Positions 1-5,211 of a stretch of 5,219 nucleotides of DNA are shown piece by piece. Under the pieces are notes generated by a model. It saw only the letters and a program-made list of their open reading frames with translations, did not search any database and had not been told where the DNA came from. The DNA lies in contig JAGBGB010000097.1 in NCBI GenBank assembly GCA_017936205.1, forward strand, positions 1 to 5,219. The letters run 5' to 3'. The position numbers were made by a program, and so were the translations under genes. The DNA is from Oscillospiraceae bacterium (lineage in GTDB: Bacteria > Bacillota > Clostridia > Oscillospirales > Oscillospiraceae). Positions within the stretch are counted from its first letter, which is position 1. Each line of letters begins with the position of its first letter.

Positions 1-342
1 GAGATAATTCCCTTTCTCAACGGAAGGAACGGCGAAGAATTTGCCGATTTCAAGCCCATGGCTGAAGCGACCTGCAAAATGGTAACCGACAGCATTGATG
101 CTTATGTAAAGCAGGATGTTGCACTTGCGAAAGCTGTAGTCGAACACGATGATATTGTGGACGATGCCTTCGACAGAATGAAGGATATGTTAATAAAAAT
201 GATATCCGAAAACAGAGCAGACGGCGAATATGCCGTTGACCTTTTGATGATTGCCAAGTATTTTGAGCGTATCGGGGACCATGCTGTGAATGTTGCGCAG
301 TGGGTTGAGTTCTCTGTAACGGGGATTCATAAAGAAGAATAA
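1..342 (+). CDS. phoU: PhoU, phosphate-signalling protein (C-terminal half, 5' truncated)
   Basis: The frame is open from the first base and ends at TAA 340-342, giving 113 residues with no start in view. PhoU proteins are about 215-220 residues, so roughly the second half is here. The segment KYFERIGDHAVNVAQWVEF near the end is the second PhoU helical-bundle signature, with the E-R-I-G-D-H metal-binding motif. The preceding helix, with its VVEHDDIVDDAFDRM stretch, also fits the family. PhoU acts in the cytoplasm as a negative regulator linking the PstSCAB phosphate transporter to the PhoR kinase. In Clostridia it usually closes a pst operon, which would lie to the left of this window; that placement is inferred. 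The ATG at 58 is internal and is not the start. A terminator follows, so the gene is probably not co-transcribed with the next operon. Confidence 0.95.
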   Translation, partial: EIIPFLNGRNGEEFADFKPMAEATCKMVTDSIDAYVKQDVALAKAVVEHDDIVDDAFDRMKDMLIKMISENRADGEYAVDLLMIAKYFERIGDHAVNVAQWVEFSVTGIHKEE

Positions 343-382
343 CAGTCGTGCGATAGTATCTGCATTATGTAAAAAACCACTA

Positions 383-418
383 TTCTTCAAGGAAGAAATG
401 TTTTTTTGCTTTTTTCGA
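383..418 (+). terminator. Rho-independent terminator after phoU
   Basis: TTCTTC (383-388) and GAAGAA (392-397) form a six-pair stem around a three-base loop. A T run (401-407) and a second T run (410-415) follow. An outer pairing of AAAAAAC (371-377) with GTTTTTT (400-406) could extend the structure or make it work in both directions. The stem is AT-rich and therefore weak, but its position 40 nt after the phoU stop and the long T tracts fit a terminator. Confidence 0.6.
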
Positions 419-426
419 CGCAAGGA

Positions 427-455
427 TTGAAAATAATCGGGAACTATGGTAATAT
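427..455 (+). promoter_or_regulatory. SigA-type promoter of the femX-racemase operon
   Basis: The -35 box TTGAAA (427-432) is separated by exactly 17 nt from the -10 box TAATAT (450-455). TGG directly before the -10 supplies the extended -10 TG. Transcription would start near 462, leaving a leader of about 28 nt before the ATG at 490. No operator or riboswitch fold is apparent in so short a leader. Confidence 0.7.
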
Positions 456-476
456 AGAATGGAAGTATTGTGGTTT

Positions 477-480
477 GGAG
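477..480 (+). promoter_or_regulatory. Ribosome binding site of the FemAB-family gene
   Basis: GGAG at 477-480, within TTTGGAG, lies 9 nt before the ATG at 490. This supports 490 as the start. Confidence 0.65.
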
Positions 481-489
481 TTGTGATCT

Positions 490-1551
490 ATGACTGAACT
501 GGTTACAAAAGATATGATCGCCGAGTATGAGGCGTTTTTAGAAAGTCATCCTGAAGGACACTTTGCCCAGTCTTCTTTGTGGGCGAAGCAGAAGCCTGCT
601 TGGAGATGGAAGGCTATCGTTTGCCGTGACGAGAAGGGGCAGATCAAGGGTGCCATATCCTTCTTGATCCGTCGGATGCCCATTGTTCGTCGGAATATGA
701 TGTATGCCTGCCGCGGGCCCGTATGCGCCCTCGATGACAAGGCGACCTTTGCAGAGCTTATGGAGGCATCCAAGGCATTGGCGAAGGAAGAGAAGGCTTA
801 TGTGATTAAAATTGATCCGGATGTACCTTCTTCTAACGCATCTTTTGCATCTATGCTGGAGGAGCAGGGCTTCCGCACCAGAGATACGGGAAAGAACTTC
901 GAGGCCATTCAGCCCAAGTATGTATTCCGCCTGTACCTGAACGGACGCAGTGAGGAGGAGGTCATGGCCGGCTTCCACCAGAAGTGGAGATATAATATCC
1001 GTGTTGCTGTTAAGAAGGGCGTAGAGATCCGCCTGTGTGGGAAGGAAATGGTCCCGGAATTTGCTCGTATTATGATCGAAACAGGGCTTCGGGATAACTT
1101 TGCTACCCGTCCGCCGGAGTATTTCTCTGCCATGCTGGACAATCTTGGGGATAAGTGCCGCCTGTACATGGCATTCCACGAGGGCAAGCCCATTGCCGGA
1201 ACCCTTGCAATTCTGTATGGTGATAAGGTCTGGTATCTCTACGGCGCCAGCTCCAATGAGCATCGGAATCTGATGCCCAACTATCTGCTCCAGTGGAGCA
1301 TGATGCAGTGGGCTATTGAGAATAACTGCCGTGTTTACGACTTCCGTGGGGTTTCCGGTGATATTTCCGAGGATAATCCTCATTATGGTTTGTACCGCTT
1401 TAAGAAGGGCTTTGGGGGAGACTTTACGGAATTCGTGGGAGAATACGATTTTGTGCAGAACAAGATGGTTTACTATATAGCGGAAAAGGGAAGCTTGTTG
1501 TACAAGAGTCTGGCTGCAAAGCTCTATCGCATTAAGAACCGCAAGGGGTGA
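490..1551 (+). CDS. FemX/FemAB-family peptidoglycan bridge aminoacyltransferase
   Basis: This 353-residue cytoplasmic enzyme belongs to the family that moves an amino acid from aminoacyl-tRNA onto the stem-peptide side chain of a peptidoglycan precursor. Two GNAT-like lobes are visible. The N-terminal lobe (about 1-150) has GHFAQSSLW (23-31) and CRGPV (74-78). The C-terminal lobe has the family signature KWRYNIRVAVKKGV (165-178), then YLYGASS (249-255), LLQW (266-269), YDFRG (283-287) and RFKKGFGG (303-310). There is no long coiled-coil arm as in Staphylococcus aureus FemA/FemB (about 420 residues), so it resembles the shorter FemX of Weissella. It heads a three-gene operon and is followed after 4 nt by a racemase-family gene, which suggests shared work on cell-wall amino acids. 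Which amino acid it adds, and whether the acceptor is lipid II or UDP-MurNAc-pentapeptide, cannot be read from the sequence. The family call is firm and the exact subtype is not. Confidence 0.93.
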   Translation: MTELVTKDMIAEYEAFLESHPEGHFAQSSLWAKQKPAWRWKAIVCRDEKGQIKGAISFLIRRMPIVRRNMMYACRGPVCALDDKATFAELMEASKALAKEEKAYVIKIDPDVPSSNASFASMLEEQGFRTRDTGKNFEAIQPKYVFRLYLNGRSEEEVMAGFHQKWRYNIRVAVKKGVEIRLCGKEMVPEFARIMIETGLRDNFATRPPEYFSAMLDNLGDKCRLYMAFHEGKPIAGTLAILYGDKVWYLYGASSNEHRNLMPNYLLQWSMMQWAIENNCRVYDFRGVSGDISEDNPHYGLYRFKKGFGGDFTEFVGEYDFVQNKMVYYIAEKGSLLYKSLAAKLYRIKNRKG

Positions 1552-1555
1552 TACC

Positions 1556-2638
1556 ATGAGCAGCTATGTTGTTTCACGGGAGGATCTGGCTCATAATTAC
1601 AGGATCCTTAAGGAAAAGGCAGGCACTACCCCAATTTGGGCTGTGGTGAAGGCTGACGGCTATGGGCTGGGCGTGAAAGCTTATGCAAAGGAGCTGTATG
1701 CTCTGGGACTTCGGCATTTTTGCGTAACGGAGCCTCGAGAGGCGGAAGCGCTGCGAGCTTGCGGCTTTTCTGATATTTCCGTGCTGATGCTCCGACAGCT
1801 CAGTGATCCTGCTGAGATCCGTTCTATGTGGAAGTCCGATGTGATCCTGACCGTCGGTTCCTTAGAGGCGGCAGCACGGATCAATGCTGCAGTGGACGGA
1901 CCCGTGTCTGTCCATCTCAAGATCGACACAGGCATGGGCCGCTATGGCTTCCTGCCGGAGCAGCTGTCTGAGATGATAGCCGTATACCGAGGGGGGAAGC
2001 ATATTCAGGTCAAGGGTGTGTTTACTCACTTTAGCTGTGGGTTCTGTGATGATGCTCTTACGAAGAAGCAGTATGAACAGTTTCGCAAGACAGTTTCCGC
2101 ATTAGAACAAGCAGGCTGTGAAACGGGGATCGTGCATTGCTGCAACTCTGCCGCCTTCCTGAAGTTCCCGGAGATGCATCTGGGAGCCGTTCGTTTAGGC
2201 TCTGCTCTGTTGGGCAGAATGAGCTTCCCTACAGACCTCAAAGCTTTGGGGACGGTAGAAACTACCATAGAAGAGCTGCATTTCCTGCCTAAGGGCTATA
2301 CCACGGGCTATGGTGCGATTTGGAGGGCGAAGAGGGACACGACCCTTGCCATTATCCCCATAGGCTGGAGCAACGGGTTCCAGGTCAGTTGTAAGGAGGA
2401 TCGCTCCCGTGCTGTGGATTGTATCCGTGGTGGCTTGCGAGAGCTTCGGAATCTGCTGAAGAGACCTGTGACCTACGTAAACATCAATGGAGCAGCCTGC
2501 CCTGTGGTGGGTTCCATCGGTTCCCTTCATTGTGCTGTTGATGTGACTGAGTTAAAGGGCAAGTGTCGGGTCGGCGATATGGTAAGACTTTCCATCAATC
2601 CTATGCACCAGAAGGGGATGGAGGTTGTGTTCCGATGA
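1556..2638 (+). CDS. alr: Divergent alanine racemase-family PLP enzyme
   Basis: This 360-residue protein has a fold-type III PLP barrel followed by a C-terminal beta domain. Alanine racemase interconverts L- and D-alanine for peptidoglycan. Expected residues are present: PLP lysine K32 in VVKADGYG, K122 and R129 in KIDTGMGRYG, H158 in THFS, N197-S198 in CNSAA, R213 in VRLG (contacts the PLP ring nitrogen), and the second catalytic base Y252 in TGYGAIW. Several positions are atypical. The usual NAYGHG is DGYGLG, GYADGY is GWSNGF (270-275), and the stretch aligned with VCMDQ is IGSLH (321-325), which loses the conserved Met-Asp pair. The N-terminus lacks the common WAEIDL opening and the C-terminus is short. 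It starts 4 nt after the FemX stop, with AAGGGG (1543-1548) as ribosome binding site, and overlaps the next gene by ATGA. It could be a true alanine racemase, or a racemase for another amino acid used in the cross-bridge. The family is firm and the substrate is open. Confidence 0.88.
   Translation: MSSYVVSREDLAHNYRILKEKAGTTPIWAVVKADGYGLGVKAYAKELYALGLRHFCVTEPREAEALRACGFSDISVLMLRQLSDPAEIRSMWKSDVILTVGSLEAAARINAAVDGPVSVHLKIDTGMGRYGFLPEQLSEMIAVYRGGKHIQVKGVFTHFSCGFCDDALTKKQYEQFRKTVSALEQAGCETGIVHCCNSAAFLKFPEMHLGAVRLGSALLGRMSFPTDLKALGTVETTIEELHFLPKGYTTGYGAIWRAKRDTTLAIIPIGWSNGFQVSCKEDRSRAVDCIRGGLRELRNLLKRPVTYVNINGAACPVVGSIGSLHCAVDVTELKGKCRVGDMVRLSINPMHQKGMEVVFR
2620..2624 (+). promoter_or_regulatory. 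Ribosome binding site fixing the start of the small membrane protein
   Basis: GGAGG at 2620-2624, inside the end of the racemase gene, lies 10 nt before the ATG at 2635. It favours that start over the upstream in-frame ATG at 2563, which would need a 76-nt overlap with the racemase gene. Confidence 0.65.
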
Positions 2639-3030
2639 CCAATGACGAGATCCGCACTGCGTTGGAATCCTCTGATAAGGCATCAAGAAAAGCCCTTGCA
2701 AGGCTTGCCTTGGAAATAGAAGCCGATCAGCCGGAACGCTATAAAGCCATTCTGAACAAGACGGATTGGACGGATGAAGGGGAACGGATCTATAGACGAT
2801 ATCGCAGAGCCTGTGTCCTTAGTCGGGTTGCAATGATCATAGCATGTCTTGTAGTGATTGCTGCTTATTTGGTTGGAGATTTTGGTATGCGACTGTTTAC
2901 CGGCTGGGTTGGTCGCAGTGCCCTCTCCATAGGAATTTTGTTGGCTATGGGATTCTTCGCCGGTGGTGCCCTTTTGTTGAATTCCTGTAAGGAGCGACTG
3001 ATCGCCTATGGAATACTGGAAGGCTTATAA
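2635..3030 (+). CDS. Small two-helix membrane protein of unknown function
   Basis: I do not recognise this 131-residue protein. Residues 1-58 are charged and probably helical (MTNDEIRTALESSDKASRKA onward), with a basic cluster RRYRRAC (53-60) just before the first membrane segment. Two hydrophobic stretches, about 60-80 and 95-116, look like membrane helices joined by a short loop. The Arg/Lys pattern suggests that the N-terminal domain is cytoplasmic. The ATG overlaps the racemase stop as ATGA, so translation is likely coupled, and a GGAGG precedes it. This makes it the third member of the operon. An in-frame ATG at 2563 would give a longer 155-residue version but lies deep in the racemase gene and is rejected. 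A role in the membrane at the site of precursor modification is only a guess from context. Confidence 0.8.
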   Translation: MTNDEIRTALESSDKASRKALARLALEIEADQPERYKAILNKTDWTDEGERIYRRYRRACVLSRVAMIIACLVVIAAYLVGDFGMRLFTGWVGRSALSIGILLAMGFFAGGALLLNSCKERLIAYGILEGL

Positions 3031-3079
3031 CAAGATAGGTGTGAAACTATACCGATACAGCTAAGTAAGAAATGAGCGT

Positions 3080-3123
3080 CATCGACCGACATTGTACACA
3101 ACTGTGTACAATGTCGGTCGATG
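3080..3123. terminator. Perfect 21-bp inverted repeat, probable bidirectional terminator
   Basis: The left arm (3080-3100) and right arm (3103-3123) are perfectly complementary over 21 bp, with only two bases, AC, between them. It sits 50 nt after the stop of the plus-strand operon and 74 nt past the stop of the minus-strand wall peptidase, the usual site of a shared terminator between convergent genes. TGTTTTATG follows on the plus side; on the minus side the trailing sequence is only moderately T-rich. The T tracts are weak for a classical terminator, so a protein-binding palindrome remains possible. Confidence 0.6.
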
Positions 3124-3196
3124 TGTTTTATGTCCGCACGGCGTAAAAACCGCTGCATTAGGGAGTAGGGGGAATTGTTCGCATGTACAGATGAAG

Positions 3197-4738
3197 TTAT
3201 GTTCCAAAGAAGGAAAAATGCATAAAATCCTTGTTTCCGCTGGTCCAGTTGATGCCCCAAACATAGCCATACTTAGAAAAAGCCTTGTCCACATCGCCGC
3301 CAGGAGGAATGGAGTAGGGATCCTCACCGGGCTTCCAGTAAGAGCCCGTAATGGGATTTCCGTTGGAATCGCAGAAATAATTCTCGTTATAATTGATGTC
3401 AATGGCGGTACCAATGGTATGCTCGGACTTCCCGACCCATGCATAGCAGTACATATCGTGGATGGGGAACTTCTCGGGACCGTTGTAGATTTCGTCAAAA
3501 ATGGCTTTTACAGTTTCGGCAAGGTTCTTGTGAACCTGTAGCTTCCAGTCACGAGTGTATTTCTCACCGTTTGTCTTGAGATCCCATGCTTTGACCCAAA
3601 CATCCACCAGATCTGCTTCTGTGGCTGCTTGATCCCCGTTGTAATATAATCTGGGATCCTTTACGACTTCACCGAAGAGAAAGAGCATTTTTTCCTCTCT
3701 GCCCATTTTGCTGTTGGGGAGATTAGGAGGAACGTCACCGTCGTTCCCGTCATCAGCGTTACTGTTATCATCGGAACTGTTATCCCCACTGCTGTTATTG
3801 TCGTCCTGGCCGTTATCCGCTTCAGGATCTCCACAGAGGACTTGACATACATCGTAAAGACCATTGCGAGTGTACACAGAAACCGTGGCATAGCCCGGGG
3901 CGGCATAGGTAACCATGCCTTCCTGATCCACAGTAAGAATACTTGTATCGGAGCTCCTCCAAAGCAGAGGGGCGTTTTCGGGTGTAGTGGTTGCAAAAAG
4001 CCTGTAGGAATAGCCTTCAGGAAGGATCAGATCTGTTTTGCTTAAAGACACAGCCTCCGGAGAGATAGGAGGTTCGGAACAGCGAATAATAGAATCCGCG
4101 ATTCTGGAAAAAACAGCAGCACACTGGGCTCGTGTAGCAGTTGCCCGGGGGCGGAAGGTGTAGGAGCCGTCCTCCTCTTTATAACCGGTAAGAATGCCTG
4201 AACTGCAGAGACGTTTCACGGAAGAAGCTGCCCAAGGAGCGATCTCATCTGCATCACTGAAGGATACTTCCTCTGCATCAGTTGGGTCTGTGGTAAGAGT
4301 ATGCCCCATGGAATCTAAATAAAAGGAGAGAAGCTTTGCCATCTGTTCACGAGTAATAGGGCGATTCGGGGCAAAGAGGAAATCGTTGATTCCATTCACG
4401 ATTCCGTTGCATACGCCCCAGCGGATGTGAGCAGCGTAATAATCAGCATTGTCCACATCCTGCTTGAAGAATTGAGGTGCATCCTCTCGTGACCAGTAAT
4501 CTATATCGATTCCCTCGAAACGACCCAAAACAGTAATGAACATGCCACGGGTAATGGTATCATCCGGAGCAAAGCGATCTTCAGAAACACCCTTGAACAG
4601 GCCGCTGTCAATCGCCTGATAAATATAATCCTGCGCCCAATGATCATGAACGTCAGTGAACTCTGCGGCATAGATCATAGGGAAAGAGGAAAGAAGTAAG
4701 CACAAAGTCAAAAGAGAAGCAAAAATAAAATTACGCAT
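3197..4738 (-). CDS. Secreted SLH-domain wall protein with Big_2-like and M15 zinc-peptidase domains
   Basis: This is a 513-residue modular surface protein. A signal peptide covers 1-24 (MRN, then a hydrophobic core, probable cleavage at IYA-AEF). Three SLH repeats follow at about 27-75, 95-143 and 159-213; repeats 1, 2 and 3 carry the TRGMFI, TREQMA and TRAQCA variants of the TRAE-type motif. SLH domains anchor proteins to secondary cell-wall polymers. A Big_2-like Ig domain (226-303) shows SLSKTDLILPEG and the WRSSDTSILTVDQEGMVT pattern. An Asn/Asp/Ser-rich linker (304-343) leads to an M15-type peptidase (about 345-513). It has SEHTIGTAID (438-447), giving zinc ligands H440 and D447, and DFMHF (504-508), giving catalytic D504 and ligand H507. 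Activity is probably D,D- or L,D-type cleavage of wall peptides (VanY or endolysin-like M15); which bond is unknown. An upstream GTG at 4774 would add 12 residues but lacks a ribosome binding site, so the ATG at 4738 is used. Confidence 0.93.
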   Translation of the reverse strand: MRNFIFASLLTLCLLLSSFPMIYAAEFTDVHDHWAQDYIYQAIDSGLFKGVSEDRFAPDDTITRGMFITVLGRFEGIDIDYWSREDAPQFFKQDVDNADYYAAHIRWGVCNGIVNGINDFLFAPNRPITREQMAKLLSFYLDSMGHTLTTDPTDAEEVSFSDADEIAPWAASSVKRLCSSGILTGYKEEDGSYTFRPRATATRAQCAAVFSRIADSIIRCSEPPISPEAVSLSKTDLILPEGYSYRLFATTTPENAPLLWRSSDTSILTVDQEGMVTYAAPGYATVSVYTRNGLYDVCQVLCGDPEADNGQDDNNSSGDNSSDDNSNADDGNDGDVPPNLPNSKMGREEKMLFLFGEVVKDPRLYYNGDQAATEADLVDVWVKAWDLKTNGEKYTRDWKLQVHKNLAETVKAIFDEIYNGPEKFPIHDMYCYAWVGKSEHTIGTAIDINYNENYFCDSNGNPITGSYWKPGEDPYSIPPGGDVDKAFSKYGYVWGINWTSGNKDFMHFSFFGT

Positions 4739-4745
4739 AAAACCA

Positions 4746-4751
4746 TCCTTT
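4746..4751 (-). promoter_or_regulatory. Ribosome binding site deciding the start of the SLH-M15 gene
   Basis: Read on the minus strand, AAAGGA lies 7 nt before the ATG at 4738. The alternative GTG at 4774 has only pyrimidine-rich sequence before it. The ATG start also places a positively charged residue directly before the hydrophobic core of the signal peptide. Confidence 0.75.
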
Positions 4752-4803
4752 ACTACAAAATAATAGAAGATCACAACAAGAGGAATGCGGTTCTTCCTAT
4801 ACT

Positions 4804-4832
4804 ATCATAACAGTGAATCTGCAGAAAAGCAA
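4804..4832 (-). promoter_or_regulatory. SigA-type promoter of the SLH-M15 gene
   Basis: On the minus strand, a -35 box TTGCTT (4832-4827) and a -10 box TATGAT (4809-4804) are 17 nt apart. TGT directly before the -10 gives an extended -10 TG. Transcription would start near 4797, leaving a leader of about 60 nt. The -35 box is a moderate match. Confidence 0.6.
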
Positions 4833-4870
4833 GAGAAGAGGGGGAAATGATGCAAAAATGAAACAAAAAC

Positions 4871-4929
4871 AAGAAAAACGAAAAAAAGTAAAATAAATAC
4901 TTGACAAAACGCAAAAACTCTGGTACAAT
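4871..4929 (+). promoter_or_regulatory. rRNA promoter P1 with A-rich upstream element
   Basis: A consensus -35 TTGACA (4901-4906), a 17-nt spacer and a -10 TACAAT (4924-4929) preceded by TGG make a near-ideal extended promoter. The sequence before it (about 4857-4900) is almost pure A with scattered T and resembles an UP element. Transcription would start near G4936. Because the leader downstream looks like a 16S leader, this is read as the first of two tandem rRNA operon promoters. Confidence 0.85.
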
Positions 4930-5053
4930 ACCGAAGTCGCTTGAGCCAAGAGGGTGGAAAAAAGAAAAAACTAAAAAAACTTCGAAAAAAGTTAAATTAG
5001 TACTTGACAAATCCGCAAACTTGTGTTAATATAGCGGAGCTGTCGCGAGAGAG
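4879..5053 (+). repeat. Imperfect tandem duplication of the promoter unit
   Basis: Two copies of about 70 bp, starting at 4879 and 4983, share the order CGAAAAAA, an AT-rich stretch, TACTTGACAAA, CGCAAA and a -10, followed by a GTCGC string. The -35 boxes are offset by 103 nt and the A tracts by 104 nt, so there is a one-base indel between them. The similarity goes beyond the promoter boxes, which suggests that P2 and P1 arose by duplication. Confidence 0.6.
4983..5032 (+). promoter_or_regulatory. rRNA promoter P2
   Basis: The -35 TTGACA (5004-5009), 17-nt spacer and -10 TAATAT (5027-5032) with TGT before it repeat the P1 design 103 nt downstream, again preceded by an A-rich tract. The predicted start is near G5039. 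Tandem P1/P2 promoters with G starts are typical of Firmicutes rRNA operons and respond to GTP level and (p)ppGpp; regulation here is inferred from that precedent. Confidence 0.85.
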
Positions 5054-5211
5054 CCTCGCAAACAGCGGTGTACCTTGTAAATTAAACAACGAGAAACATG
5101 AACAAACACCTTGGACAATTTGATTATAAAAAATTAAGTTGTTCTTGATGATGTCAATTGAGACATTTGCGAGAATAGCCAACGAAAATTCTTGAGTATA
5201 GCTAAGAGCGA
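5039..5211 (+). ncRNA. 16S rRNA operon leader (5' external transcribed spacer)
   Basis: This is the stretch transcribed from P2 (and from P1) up to the right edge. It opens with a hairpin: GCGAG (5045-5049) pairs with CTCGC (5055-5059), flanked by CTGT (5040-5043) and ACAG (5062-5065). GTACCTTGTAAATTAAACAA (5070-5089) resembles the GTACCTTGAAAA-type string common in Firmicutes rRNA spacers and leaders. TGTTCTTGATG (5140-5150) is a plausible boxA antitermination site (family form TGTTCTTTGA). A short hairpin ATGTC/GACAT (5151-5155 with 5162-5166) follows. There is no credible open reading frame on either strand. The identification rests on the promoter pair, these motifs and the final bases, not on any 16S body sequence. 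Confidence 0.7.

Noticed and set aside
538..1557. Long minus-strand open frame (339 codons) opposite the FemAB-family gene
   Set aside because: The sense strand encodes a protein with clear FemAB signatures, a promoter and a ribosome binding site. The antisense translation resembles no family and arises from codon bias.
2563..2634. Upstream in-frame extension of the small membrane protein
   Set aside because: It would overlap the racemase gene by 76 nt. The ATG at 2635 has a GGAGG at good spacing and the classic ATGA overlap.
3092..3541. Plus-strand open frame of 149 codons opposite the M15 peptidase domain
   Set aside because: It begins inside the palindrome and lies antisense to conserved zinc-peptidase motifs. 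It has no ribosome binding site and no recognisable product.
4739..4774. GTG start adding 12 residues to the SLH-M15 protein
   Set aside because: There is no ribosome binding site before the GTG, whereas the ATG at 4738 has AAAGGA at 7 nt and gives a normal signal peptide.
4879..5053. Promoter duplication as a CRISPR array or mobile-element end
   Set aside because: There are only two diverged copies, each a functional promoter, with no spacer regularity, terminal inverted repeats or transposase.
5111..5130. Possible third promoter, TTGGAC followed by TATAAA
   Set aside because: The two boxes are only 8 nt apart, too close for a sigma-A promoter.
4771..5182. Two minus-strand frames (61 and 79 codons) across the rRNA promoter and leader region
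   Set aside because: They run through the promoter boxes, are Phe/Leu-rich because of the A tracts, and have no ribosome binding site or family likeness.
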